Positions 50,001 to 63,500 of a DNA stretch of 64,000 bases are shown here, one piece after another. The notes beneath the pieces are model-generated. The model was not told where the DNA came from and did no database searches. It saw nothing but the letters and a program-made list of their open reading frames with translations. This DNA is from Gymnogyps californianus (Eukaryota; Chordata; Aves; Accipitriformes; Cathartidae), in NCBI RefSeq assembly GCF_018139145.2, contig NC_059478.1, positions 992,001 through 1,056,000 on the forward strand, read 5' to 3'. The position numbers and the translations under genes are program-made. Each line of letters begins with the position of its first letter. Position 1 is the first letter of the stretch.

Positions 50001-53000
50001 TATAGGTAAGAGGCAAACACAAAGCCACAAGACAACATGCAGAAATAATTCCCTCTCAGATTTCATTAGAGGAGGAATTTTTTGGTACATATGTTACAGA
50101 GGCTAAATGTCTATCAGTCGTGGACAAAAGGAAAGCCATCTTTCTTCCTCTTGTGTAGTAAACCTTTTGATGTTCATGACAGGTGAGATGTTTCAAATAA
50201 TTTATGTCACAGTAGCTGGGAAAATAATCTGACTATGAGTAGTCATAAAAAAGAAATACATCTGAGTACATTCTAAAAAGTGTATACTTTTTATTAAAAG
50301 TTGTTCATAGATGTCTACATATTTCATATGCATAATGCGAGAAGATTGTGAAGCTGATACTAATGAATTCTAGTTCTGGAAGTAGAATTTCAAGGGCTAG
50401 GAAAATGATAAGATGAAAAAGGCATAGAAAGGCAAAAATATTACTAGGATGTTTCAAAGGAATAGTATATTAAGATAAAAAGAAATCCTAATGATAGTGC
50501 TTATTCATTATAAGGTGAAAAACAGTATAAATAAAAGCAATAATATGGAAAATATGTATGTGTTCAGCAAACATTTCTGTTTTGTCTTTGGGAAAATGCC
50601 AGACAGTTACGAGGATATGGTTAATGAAGAAATACTTTCCATTTCAACAATGGGAAATATGTTTAAAAGGAGCTTATTATGTCTTGAATTTTTTTCTTTT
50701 TAATCACAATGTCTGGATAATTGACAATTTTAAGAGACATAGATAAGATGTATTCTATACTATCAGGCTTTAGATATATATGAGATATACTTCTATATAC
50801 TTTTTTTAATATAAATAAATATACACACACACTATACTACTTCTTCCCATCAAGGGAAGCTGTTATGTTTACTTTGCCCATATTGCAGTGTTTGTCCTAT
50901 TACCATGTTTCTATACAAAGGTAGATATTTTCAGAAGGCTGCTCAGTCAAGATATAACTAATTCCCTTCTTCTTCACCTTGAACAGTAAAAATCAACTGT
51001 AACAAACATTTAGTAAAAGTTGTGGCAGATTCTCCATCACTTAACTGATTTGAATAAACATTGAAAGTTCTATGACTTGTGCTGGTAAGGAGAATTTTTT
51101 CACCTGACAGTCTGTTAATAACACAGCCTTGGTTATTACGTGATTCTGGTTCTATCCACATCTGGGTGAATCTTCTCTTTAAAAGCAAATTTTTTCATTT
51201 TTTTCTGCTAACAAATATTTTCCGTACTTACGTGTTACTGTTGTAGAACTGCTAGTAGGTAGCTGCAAGGTTATTAGGGTATTGCTGCTATGGGATCCTT
51301 TTTTATAAAATCTGTAGGAACGTGGTGTAGTTGGAGCCAAGTGGTGTATGTACAATCCACTCTGAGCCTGTCTCCTATAGAGGAAATAGCCTGTGTACAA
51401 TTTCCCCCAACAGCTATAGCTGTACATAGCTTTTGCATTGAACGGGACAGAGGCAATGTGGTTGATAGTGTTATGACCCCTATCAGAGCCAGGCAGTTGA
51501 GCTTGTCTTTGGTTTGTGTCTGTGCAGCTGGCAGCCTACATGAGCCCCAGTCACAGATCAGTGCACGATGCAAATCATGAGCATGATAATGTTTCGTTAC
51601 CCTTTTTCTTCTGAAGTTTAATATGGTAGTGGTTTCATTTTATAACATCTTGGCCTTATTCAATCTGTAGCCTCAGGCATTAAGAAATCCTCAGGCTTTT
51701 AAAGAAGGTAGGCGGAGAAAAACACCATATATTCTTCCATTGAGCTGTTCTGCCAACTGATTAACTTGCAGCTGCATGGGAAATATTGGCTTCAGAATCC
51801 CACTGTCATTCCAGCCCATTTGAAGCAGTCGCCTTCTCATCATCCAAGAGTGGAGCTGTCTCGTTTAGAAGATATTAAGAGAAAAGAACACAGAAGAGTT
51901 CTTTAGTATTAAAAATGATGTGAAGATCGTTTTCCAAGAGTGCTTTCCAAACTATACCACAATATTATTCATTAACATTTATGCTTACTAGTACTAATAT
52001 TGTTTTATAAAACACGTAAGTTATGATGAGGCCTGTACAGTTGACCTTAGGAGAGACTGTTGTGTTTAAGAAGAATCCATCAGACACACTGTCAATCTCT
52101 TTGTAGGCTCTGACTTAATCATCTGCAATAGCAGAGATTAAGTTCCCATTTCAAATCTTCTACACACTACAATTTTAGAGTATAATGGCATTTTTTTTAT
52201 TTCCTTCAACTAGATGTTTTATATAGAGCTTTCCCTATATCTCCCCATATCACATGATTTAAAATGTATTGAAATGAATGCAGCAGTAGAAGAAAATGTA
52301 TAATTTATATACCCATTTGAAAAAAAAGCTATGGCTTGAAATTCAAAAGAGACTTTGAGAGCCTTTGTTGGCCTGCTGTTCTAGAATTACTTTTGGATCC
52401 ACTTGCAATTTAAGCTTCTTTCAAGATGAACATACGTCCACCACTTGTACAATACTCTACTAAGGGGTGTTTCATGTCAGAACATTATTCTTAGATTAAA
52501 CATCACCCTGAATGTTACAGCATAGCAACACAAATAAGAAATAGTAGGAAATAATAAAAGAAATAGTGTTGAAATAAAAACTGTCTTTTAAATTGTGCTT
52601 GTTTTTACCCCACACTGACTCCCTGACTGATCATTCTTCAACCTAACGTTCTCTAAGTAGAACAAATGGCAGGAGACCCCATTCAGCAGACAGAGGCTGT
52701 TGCATGCATGCAGTACAGCTGGTCAGAATTGGCACTACTGGGCTTCAGGGCTCTTGCGTGTGTGTTAGCCAACCAGCCAGGAAACAGATTTTTGGTAGGA
52801 CATACAAATCCATGGTTCTGATATGTAGGAAGATGGAGAGAATGCTGCCCATGGCCTCTGGCACTACTTATGATAATAATGCAGTTCCATTATAGGCTTC
52901 ATCCTAGGAGCCAGACTGACTTATTTCCTCTCTCTTGTACAAGCCCAGGAACTCAAAGCCATCATCCTTCTCAACAACAGGCTTTGCTCTGAGCATTAAA

Positions 53001-56000
53001 GAACTCTATCCAATGGTTAACATATTGTTCGGGCTGGAAATAGATGGGCAGCACAGGAGGTACCACCTGCTATTAAATCTTAGCTTCTTGATAGTGCCAT
53101 GACAGCTGCTAGTCTTGGCTCTTACACAGTAGAAGAAGAGGAAGAGGAGGAAAGAATAAGCTTCTAATACCTCTAAGTGTTTGTATTCAGTGTATAATTG
53201 GTTTTCTTGACCAGAAGCCAGCACTGATGCTATGCTATTCTGTGGGAGGTGTTCTTCTGATGAATGGTACTCCAGTGACTTTGGAAGGCAGTATTTTCTC
53301 TACTAAGAAGAAGATCATTAACTCTGTCAGGCCTGCTAGTCTGCCTTTGGCAGTGGACAGGAACATGATTTCCAAAGGAGAATAATGCACATTTGGTACA
53401 AAAATCGTTTGAAGGCTGGAGAGTTTGTGTTAGAGAGAATGACTGCAAGGCAAACAGGTAAATAAAGTCTGAGCTTTACTGTGTAATAAGAGAGGGGAGA
53501 AGGAAATAGGAGAGAATATATCGCTGCTTCCAAGGTGAAATCAAGAGAAGAAAGGGAACTTATAGATATAGGTATATAAATATACATATTTATATCAGTC
53601 ATATAAAAGGAAGATAAGGATATGATTTTACTTACAGTGAAATTTCTGAAAAGAGAAATTAAGTCTAATTTTAGGATAGCAGTTACTAGTGACTCTCACA
53701 TACCCAGAAAGTGTTTGTGAAAGCCTCCTCACTCAACATGCTAGAAATAATGTAGCGTGAAGCCCCCACCCTGAACTCCAGCCCAGGTTTCCCTGCTCCT
53801 ACACTTTGCTCTCCTAAACTCAGTTATTTCTGAAGTCTGAAATCTTTCCTCAGGTTTCCTGTTGGAGAAGCTGCTAGTCACTTCTTGCTTGTTCACCCCT
53901 AGGTATCACTGCTCCTGCAGCCAGGCAGCTCACTTTTGGTGTCCCGTGTCCCTCTTTTATCTTCAGAGATGAAGCTTTCTCTTGTCTCTCCCAGAGGGTT
54001 TAGGTCTTCATCTCTCCATATTCCAAAACACTTCTTTTAAGAAAGACTTCAGGAAAATACGAAGGCTGGTTTATAAATTCTCTAAAAGCTTCGGCTCAGT
54101 CTGTGGCAGAGTTATAAAACTGTCATATTTTTTAAAAAAATCCAGCTTCCATATTCTACTCCCTCAGTTTCCTCAGCAGTGAATTTCAAAGGATGATTAT
54201 TTGCTGTACTAATAATTGCTTCCATTGATGTGCTCTGAATCAAAAAAGAATACCAAAACCTTTACAAAAGCATTAGCCTACTTCCTCTCTCTGAAATAGC
54301 ATAAGATACAGCAAAACAATCTTTCCATAACAAAAACTGTGGAAGGAACTCGTTTGCTTAACTAAGCCAAACAAATTTCTCCTAGTGCTAGAATAACTCA
54401 GTCCCTAGATTCAGTAAATAAAGGACTTGTGGTAGAACAGGTGGACCTCACCTTGGAAATACTTCTGAATTTGGTATGGATGAGGCCATCGTTTCTAGTT
54501 TTACTCTTCCAAGAAATCATTTGCCACTTTTGGAGAAGAGCTGTAAGACGTATCGTCTAAAACCACAATTCACAAAGAAACACAAAAGAAGGCAATCAAC
54601 TTAGCCCAAGGTTAAGAGGAGATTCAGACAAGAGCTGTAATTAGTTACACAGAATGTACCTAATATTTAGAAAAACTTTTCATCTGCCTGACATGCATTA
54701 AAAGCTCCAAAAATTGGAAACTGAAATTGGCAATGTTCAAATTGAAAATAAAATGCATTCTCTGTAGTTAAATACTACAACAGATTGTTGAGAAATTCTG
54801 AGAAATCTTCAGCATCAGCTTTTAAGTCAGGATGAGATGTTTTTCTGGGAGACGGTTTCTTCTTCAGTCACAAGGTTGCTGACATAGGCAGCAAGAGGCA
54901 TTTGGTGATATTCCATTGACTGCATTAAAAAGGGGGCAGATGAGGGGATTAGGGTGGGCTTCTCTGTCCTTAAAAACTGACAATGAAAACTGAATGAAGG
55001 GTAACAGCAAATTAGCTTTTATAAATGTTACAACTTTCCTGTTATTCTTGTGTCTGAACCTCAGCTTTGATACAGACAATTAGTCAGATAAAAAGTTTAG
55101 AAGAAAAGGTTTCATCAAGGTATAAAATGAATATTTTACATTATAAAGTTTGTATTCTTTTCTTGCCGTCAAAGCAATTCTGTCTTGATGGTCTGTTCAG
55201 GAACTACATTTGACCTATATTTTCTGATATATTCAAATGAAAAAAACCCACTCCAATATGCCCAGAAAGCACAGAATTTAAATTAAAAACTGTTTTTCTT
55301 ATTTCTTTTTTCTTTCACTTGAAAAGTCCATTTACAGTGCAGGGTAATTCACTGTTTTTAATGCTCGCATTAATGTGGTCTGTATGCCCAATGAATATTT
55401 TTTTCATTTTAGAGACAAAAAATGTTTGTGTGTAATTTTTCTCATGTCTTTCTACTAATATGCAGTAGTTCCGTAAAAGCTGAAAAAAGAGGTTATTGGT
55501 TTTATAGTTTCTTAAAAGGAAAGTAAATTTGTGAGAGAAAACTTTAAAACCTGACAACTAAGTTGAAAAAACTCCACACCTATCAAACAGTGATTTCCAA
55601 ATACTAATTTAGGCACACTGGTGATGTGCAGAGTCTTTAAGAAACTGTGGGGATCTGTTTAGTTTCATGCTTTTGACTGGTAAATTACATTAAACTTCAG
55701 GTAAGTTACGTAAAGCTCTTTCTACTATAATTTTTCTGATTTTTTTTTTTTTTTAATAAAAAATGGCATCTGCAAGAATGTGCCTGAGAGGAAAGGCAGT
55801 TCATAGGAGCTGCACCAAACTGTCACCTATTAAGCATGTAAATTTAAGCTAGACTGGGAATGAGACTGTTTGGATCTGCAAGAGAAACAGGAGGATGCCG
55901 GAAATTAGAAGGGCTATACAAGAATATATTTATTTGGGTGGACTTAAAAGTACTAAAAAATATTAGTATTGATTATGTATTACATAGTTCATCCTAGTCA

Positions 56001-57123
56001 TTCAACTGCGGTCAACTGCTTTGTTTCAGATATCCCTCAAATGTTACTTGCTTGCTGCATCCTTGATTTTCGCCTTCCGTGTTAATTTTGTAAAAGAATG
56101 TTGTACCATATTTGGCTGGGACCTTCAGTAGGATCTTTCAAGCTCTCTAATCTTTTTGCTTTTCTATGATCTTATCTAAGGGAAATCTTAATTGACATAG
56201 CTATATGAATGACTCAACAAAGTGGTAGCTAAATGACAGTCCACAGGTTGCCTTGGACTTAATTCTCTCAGTACTCAGAGTCTGTTACCAAAACAGCTAT
56301 TGGTGTACCTTGCAAAAGCAAAGTTACTGCAAATGCTTGTGTATCTTGGCTAGATATTGAGGACAATGAGTCCTTTGACTAATAACTCTATCTGGTATCT
56401 TAATTGGTAAGTAAATGAATAAAAGATGTGGGTTTTGCTGTGTAATTGACTTGTTTGTTTTCCCTGCTATCATTGATTTATTTTGGAAAGGTGAAGGGGA
56501 CAAGTCTTTGAATTCATTTATACCCCTCCTACAATTGAAAAGTCATCTGTTTTTAGGAATTGGTCCTACTGTCTGCATATTTCATCAAAATGGAGGCCAA
56601 AAGTACAGAAAACTGGAAATATAGTAAGGTTAAATGTGGTGTGACAGTGTTTCTCTAAATTGTTCAAATTAGCCAGCTATATACCTAAGTGGCTTATCAT
56701 CAAAAAGCAAAGAACATGGCCTGTTTCTTGAAATGTTTTTAAAATTTGCCTTGTGCTAATGAAAACACTTGTTGCATTTGGTGCCAATTTGGGGAAATTA
56801 CTAATTTAGTTTCAGTTTCTAGCAAATCTGGTTGTGCTAGGGCTGTATTCACATCAGAGGCTAAACATAATCAATAGGAACAGCAGCATCCTAAATGGCT
56901 TATTTTTTATTTATTTTTTTCCGAACAATGATTTTGTTATGGAGTATTGCCTCCACTTCTAATAAATAACACTCGTTGCTTGTCCTATGCCTATAACACA
57001 TGACCGAGTATCACTGTCAAGGCCTGTTGTAATACCCAGCTAGTCGCCCCCAGCTAGTTAACAGAGCAGAGTAGTTTGCAAATGAAGAACATTTGTCTGA
57101 ATGACATATTTCTGAATGAGAAT
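47001..57123. other. Unique intronic DNA before the BRINP3 exon, no gene seen
   Basis: AT-rich. Minor simple repeats are (AAAC)n at 47859-47875, an 11-bp tandem (CATGAGACTAA twice) at 49219-49240, a (CA)n run near 50823, an AT-rich inverted repeat at 53574-53595 and a 15-T run at 55740-55754. No further exon of the host gene was recognised. Confidence 0.55.
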
Positions 57124-57138
57124 TGCTTTGTTTTGCAG
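57124..57138 (+). other. BRINP3: Splice acceptor of the BRINP3 exon
   Basis: A T-rich tract ending TTTTGCAG stands directly before the exon. Cutting after AG at 57138 leaves one base to complete an Arg codon, so the intron is phase 2. A second AG at 57139-57140 would shift the junction by two bases and break the reading frame of the conserved block unless the previous exon also differed. Confidence 0.85.
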
Positions 57139-57329
57139 AGAGTTTGGCCGCTGGAAAGTAAACAATCTTGCTGTTGAAAGAAGAAATTTCCTTGGCTCCC
57201 CACTGCCACTTGCCCCTGAATTCTTCCGTAACATAAGGCTACTCGGACGCCGCCCGACCCTTCAACAGATCACAGAAAATCTTATCAAGAAATATGGGAC
57301 ACATTTCCTACTATCAGCTACCTTGGGAG
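57139..57329 (+). CDS. BRINP3: Internal coding exon of BRINP3 (MACPF-domain neural protein)
   Basis: Translating from the split Arg codon gives a 63-residue block starting [15 protein letters not shown] and ending LLSATLGG. From memory of the family this matches BRINP3 better than its paralogues: BRINP2 has an FARWKVNN-like start and FFSLPLPL, and BRINP1 diverges more (IKKYGTHLLISATLGG). BRINP proteins are secretory-pathway neural glycoproteins linked to cell-cycle suppression, with an N-terminal MACPF-like domain. This exon would cover about residues 80-142 of a protein of about 766 residues and includes the conserved KKYGTHF motif. The exon is 191 bp: one base completing an Arg codon, 63 codons, then one base (G) of a Gly codon. 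A TTTTGCAG acceptor precedes it and a GTAGGG donor follows. The ATG upstream at 57116 lies in the intron and is not the start. No frameshift or stop occurs. Other exons are outside the window. The exon call is firm; the paralogue choice rests on recall. Confidence 0.93.
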
Positions 57330-57335
57330 GTAGGG
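57330..57335 (+). other. BRINP3: Splice donor of the BRINP3 exon (GTAGGG)
   Basis: The conserved GG of the TLGG motif runs into G|GTAGGG. The exon ends after the first base of a Gly codon (phase 1). The donor has GT, A at +3 and G at +5. The +4 and +6 positions depart from the GTRAGT consensus, making it a moderate-strength site. Confidence 0.8.
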
Positions 57336-60300
57336 TTAACACTTGGAAATACGGTGCATAAGTTCAGTGTGACTGAACTAAAAGTGTTGGTCACAACTGA
57401 TTTCTCTGTAAAACTGTGGTGCTCCTTCTTAGAGCAGCTGGGCTGAGCAACTCTCCCTGGGCTGGACTTGAAAGCATGGGAACAGGTTTTGTCTGCAAGC
57501 CTTATGGCTCCTTCTTCTGCTGATGTTAAACTTTGCTTTATTGGTGCCGTGTAAACAATTTTACAGACAAAAAAATAAGAAATCCCACTGCTAAGATTGA
57601 GGTACTTTACTTGAGTTCCTGGTGTGCGTGCTTCTGGCCTTTTGGGAATGTTTCTCCTCACTAAGAGGTCTTTAAGGAGAGCGACATTTTATCTGTAAGA
57701 GGCCCTTAGAACAATTTACATAATAACAGACAGCACAAGTATCTGGGTCCATTACAGTACTGCACAGATGAAGCAAGAAACCCAGTAACAATTATTTCCA
57801 ACAAATCTTTTCAGCTATGAGACTTTTAAACCACTTTGGCTGCTGGGAAGTCCCTATATTGTCACTCTACCCTTTTTAGAACTAGTCTCCACTTAACCAG
57901 TGGGACTAAACTTTCAAAATGGGATGATGAGGTTTTGCCATGTGATTCCTATTAACTTAATGGAATCTGCATCTCTAAATCCCCACAGACTAATTTGGAA
58001 AGGGTAGCCTGACGTATAATTGGGATCCAGTTACCAAATGGATTGAAGAAATCCAGTGAAGAGGCCTAATGTTGAAGAAAGAGCATAAATTGTTCCGAAT
58101 GAAAGATAATTAGTACCTGCGATTACCCATCTAGGCATTACAAAATGAACTGACATTTTAGAAATGCAGTTTTATCCCTTGGTGGGTGATTATATTAAAG
58201 ATAATTCTGGTGATTGAGTATCCTTCCAGCAGGACAGTCTTGTCAAAATCCTTTATTCACCTGAGGAATGGTTCTCTTTAATACATTTCATAACTGAATT
58301 CTGACCATATATTAAGGAAATGACAGCCTTCCTATTCTCTTTTGGCTGATATCTGAGATCTATAACAACTGAAATGGCTCACAGTAGCTCCCTTTTGGAA
58401 AAGACCATTCTAGAAACAAGGTGAATTTCTGTCTTGCTGTAGTTATTTAAAATAATAAAGAACTAATTCCTATCATTATTTTGGGAGCTAGTGCTTCTAC
58501 AGCAAATCCATTACCAATAGAATTTTAAGAACAAATTACATGTGTTGACCTGCAATTTGGAATAAAATTCTCAGAATTTCTTTTAATTACTCAGTATATT
58601 TCTTTCATGCAAAAAGTACGCTTTTTATAAATGACCGTATATTTTCTTGTGTATACAGCATATAGCACATCTGAACAGAAAAACTAACTGCATAAGAGAA
58701 AGAAAAGGTTTCTTAAAATATAAAGCATAATAATTAAAGATTTGACTGCAGCAGGTATCGTAATGCAAGGATTATCCAATGGTAAAAAATGTATTTTAGT
58801 ATTATTAGCTATTTGTTAATTATTAACTAACAAAACTTTCAGCACTAACAGTCATATGATGAAATTAATTTTCAAGTTGAAATTGGACCTAACAACTTGG
58901 GGAAAACAGTCTAAGACAAGAATAGCTGCTCTTTAAAAGTACAAAGCGTCAGCATCACACTGATCACAAAGGAGCTACAGACTTGACACCTTTTAGGAAG
59001 TATGGCCCTAAGTAAAAACTAAAACTTAAGGGTAGTTCTTTTGAAGACATTTGAAAATTGGAGCTTAAACATTCAATATTCTCCCCAAAGCCTCAGGATT
59101 TGCTGCAGGGAAACCAGGGTAGGGTACTCTTTTCTCATCCTTCTTCAGACCACCTCACGAAGGCCCTAAAATGCAGTAGCTGCCACATGCTTGCAAGAAT
59201 TTTCCACTCACAGGGAGACAGTCTTGACTTCTGGGCTCTGTCAATGTTTAATGAAGTCACAGGGAGTTTTTGTATTAACTTTGATGGGTTTTGATTTAGG
59301 TCTCTAGCCTCAATTTTTAGGCATGATTTCAGGCACACCTGCTGCCTTCCATTGTCATTGGATGGGTGCTGAATACTTCGAAAAATTGGTTCAATTAAAA
59401 TAATTACAGGGAATTAGTAATTTCTAAGAATGCTTTCATGAGGTAGCTAATAACCCTAAACTTTCCTGTATGTGTTAGTTCTCATTTTTTGGCTAGACTG
59501 AATAGGGATTCCCAGAGATGCTTGTCCACACTTTATTAACATGTAATTAGATTTTTTTCTTTCAATAATGTATTCATACTTTCCCTTTAATTACAAGTTG
59601 TTTTATTCTGAAAGCTTTGTCACTTATGTAGCTCCTTAAAAGCAGAAGACCAAACTGAGTGTGCATAGTACTTTTATTTAATGAATCTCCAGTCATCTGT
59701 ATTCATGGACATAAACGAAAGCCTGGCAAATGAATGATCCTGTGGTAAGATTTGTGTGCCTCTGTGACCATTTGGCTTTCATGAATATCCCTTTTTGACC
59801 ATAAAGGGAACTCTTGCACATGGTTGTTTGTGATACGTTCCCAAGTCTTTATTCACAAACACAGAAATATACTCCTCGAGGGCATTCTGAAACGAGAACT
59901 TAGGGAAGTTCTATTTTTCTTGCTGCTACAAGATAATGTGGAAAATGACATTTCTCACTGCTTCTATTTCTTATGGAAATTTTATCTTCTTGTAACATAA
60001 GCCAAATGTCCATAATGAGCAGCTTCAAGCTGCATGATAGAAGGACCCTATGTAATCCAGCATTTGCACAGCAGACACTGGATTGAGTAGTGGGTTCACG
60101 GGTGAGCTTATGTGCCTGTGCGCAGGAGTAACTTTTTCTGCTTCTGCATTGACTGTCTGCAGTGTCAGATCTGCAGAGAAAGGAGAGTTGTGGCTGCTCA
60201 TTTTTGTTAAATTTTGTGCACTAATGGGGATGCTGTGTTGGGCTGGGCCATCACTAGGAGGTGAGGAATTTTCCTCCACTCTTTTAGGACAACACACATC

Positions 60301-60419
60301 CCGTTTGCATTAGCAAAATTGCAAATTTACACAGCCCAGCCAGCACTGACCAGAACAGCTTTAGGGGAAAGGCAAGAGAGGACTCCTACAAGGGAACTCC
60401 ATCCTTGAAGGTGAGAGAA
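57336..60419 (+). other. BRINP3: First part of the intron after the BRINP3 exon
   Basis: No second BRINP3 exon is visible: the expected continuation (EESLTIF) was not found. Sequence is AT-rich and otherwise unremarkable. Confidence 0.55.
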
Positions 60420-60537
60420 GGCTCTACTGGACAAGTCCCTGGGCATCTCATTTAATTAGACTTGCTTTGGGCAGGGAATTGGACTGGATGACTGCCAGAA
60501 GTCCCTTCCAGCCTAAATTATTTTCTGACTCTATGAA
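60420..60537 (+). mobile_element. Old CR1 3' tail fragment
   Basis: It contains the conserved CR1 3' UTR run GGAATTGGACTGGATGACT, then CAGAAGTCCCTTCCAGCCTAA and a decayed terminal CTCTATGA. It is more diverged than the 5.7-8.3 kb copy and lacks coding sequence. The left edge is approximate. Confidence 0.75.
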
Positions 60538-63500
60538 ATGTATTTCTAAATTCTTTATCAGCTTTCAATTAGTGGTTCCAAAAAGCAAAGATTCTCCTTC
60601 AAATGAGTGACAACACACAGTATTACTTTTTCTCCTTTTGTTCTGCATTTATACTTTTCTCTTTCGCTTGCATACAGCGTGATGCAATGAAGGTCCAGCT
60701 TGCTGAGTAATATACAAGAGCATTAGCTGCTGAACACTTCAATGGTTTACAAAAAATAGTGTGCAGCAGTGAGCTTCAGAACTGGAAGTTATTGTGAAGC
60801 CTAGGGCACCACTGTGGAATAAGTGTAGGAGGATGAAAATGTAGCAGGATGAAAATATCAGTGGATCCCACTTTAAAGGCATTTACTTTAATGCTGTTCC
60901 TACATATAGACGTAAAGGCTACTCAGGAAACCAATAGACCTGGTGATGAGGACATTACAGATGACTGACATACTACAATGAAATGATAGGCCCTTCTTCC
61001 AGGCATTCGGGTGACGTGAGTCTGATTTGGGTGCTTTGCAAGATGAAGATAGTGGACTTTGCAAATGAGTCCTCCTTGTATCTGGAAGCATGGTAACAGT
61101 TCTGAATAAACAGATTTGCAGGAGGTTGCCAAGGCTTCTTATGAAATTAGAACCTTTTTAGGCAATTGGCTAAAAGGTAATCTTAAATGTTTGAGATATT
61201 GATTTATTTTTGCTGTTATTGTCAGTCATAATTGCTCAAAGTGTTCATTACCAGACCATCAATACATTCACCTCTCTGAGCCAGGAAATATCCCTTGATA
61301 ATGTTGAAGGCTTTGAGAATCAAAAGAAAAAAAGGTCGTTTTGTCTTTACAACAGACAATCTTAACAGGCGTCAGCAGATCAGCTTAACCCCAACCTCTT
61401 GTGGTTCTCCTCTCCACTGATTACAGTCCTGCAAGTGAGTTTGATAGTTACACCTTTACTATTCTACGCACTGAATAAAGAGGGTCAGATTTTCTGCCCC
61501 TGATTAGTATTCCTTTTGAGCAGTATATTACTCTGTGTTCAGAGATGGGAGAAATTGTCAGGTGGTGTAAAACAGTGAATCTCAATGAATTTTGAAGGAT
61601 TTATGATCACTTACACTAACTGCTGATACGACCTTTGTTTTCTACAACACTTCTTTCAAGGTAAGATACAAACTATTGGCAAATAAGGGAGGGAGAGTCC
61701 AGTCTCAAATGACTGATGTGGGAAAGAAACTTGAAAATTTAGCATTAGACTTGCAAACACCCCCCCCACCCCCCACCCCCCCCCGCCCCAGGTATGTAAA
61801 TTATCCACCATTTAAGATTATGGATGCTAAGGGGAAGAAAAAAATGCAAAAATATATTCTCTTTCTTTTCTCTCCCTGTCTACTCAATGAAGAAAAATTT
61901 TAAATCGTAAAACAGATGGTATGTACGGAATTAACGTGCACTGTTATTCACTTGAACCACAGAAACGATACTACATCTGGCCTAGCATTAATTTATATAC
62001 TTTTTGAACCTGTGCACTTCCATCAGCATCTGCTTAAGTTTGGGAAAATGACCTGATTAAACCCTAATGGTACATTCTGTGATCCATACACAAATAGATT
62101 TTCCACTAGCGTTAAGCTATTTTTTATAACAAAGGCATAACAATTTTTTTTTTTTTTTGCTTTTTACTATAATGCATTACAGCTGTTGTAGCTGAGGTAT
62201 TCTATTTAATCAGAAACTTTTGAGGAGTTCATAGGCCAAAGACCTTTATGCCTTTGTAAGATACATATATATGTATGAAGACAGAGCTCTAAGTAGGTAA
62301 CTATGGATGATGTTCAGATATATCTGCCTTTGAGTGTTATCCTTTTATTACTGTCTCCTCACTTTCTGACATGAAGTGATGGGAACTGCTTGGATCACTG
62401 CTTTTTCCTACCACTACCCAGTCTACAGATGAAAATATGAAACATCAAGGCATATGATCCTTTCATCATTACAAAGATGTGGGTACAGGAAAACAGTCTC
62501 TCAATAATTGAGGCAGAAAATGGCACTAAGTATTTAAATCATATGAATATGTATTATTATGTATAACAAAATATATTTACTCCTTCAACAGATGGTTATA
62601 TTTAGTTGCAGTTGTTACAGCATTATTCCAATTCTACCATGTCAGTGATGGGGATTTGCATTTTTTATTTAAATAATTCCTGAAGATATTCTTAAGTTGC
62701 ACACAAAATTAATTTCTAATTTCTGAATGCCATTTATAAACTGTTGTTTAGGAGTGTTATATCTAAATGGCCACAGATGGGTTATGTGTCTAGGTAAATT
62801 TCTGTATACCTATTTTATTTCATGCTTTATTTTTTGAAAAACAGCATGTAGAATATTTTTTTCAACTCAGGAGTTAGTTTAATTTATAAATACAAATAAT
62901 GGAAAATATATTCATGTAAACCTAGAAAGAATTAAATATATAGGCTAAGTTATAAGCTTGCAAATTCCAGGGCTTGCGGGGACATTTGTGTATATTGTGC
63001 CAAGGTCAGTCTATAGTGTGAATGTCAGTCTCCTGCCGCCCCGGTGAATATCTGTCAGTGACAACAGCTACATGGTAATAAAGCATCAGTGTAGTCACTC
63101 TGCTAATTTCTTGAACCAATCATTGGATTATGTGGCATTGTTTTGTGAGCATGACCAAATGTTTTTCTGCTATTTCTTTTAAACCTAAGAAAGTGAAGTT
63201 AACTGACTCTTGAATTTTGTGAAGTAGAGAGAATACTGCTTTCAGAGCTTGTGGAAAGCACAGCTGTGCGGATCTGATGCTGAATAATCATGTTTTCTTA
63301 GTATTCACTGTCACTAATCCTTTTCAGTTCTTAAAATTCATAACCTTGAAGAGTTTTCTAAATCACACTTGTTTTTTAGCTAATGCTTGAATGTCATCTT
63401 AGCCTATTTCATGGTGGCAGACTGTAACCAGTAAAAACAAGGTTCATCCATGTTTCAAATGTGACGGAAGAGTCTCTTTTGGCATGGGTTTAGTTTTCTC

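Noticed and set aside
57116..57138. ATG and seven codons open just upstream of the BRINP3 exon
   Set aside because: They fall in the intron before a clear TTTTGCAG acceptor and match nothing in the family, so the ATG is not a start.
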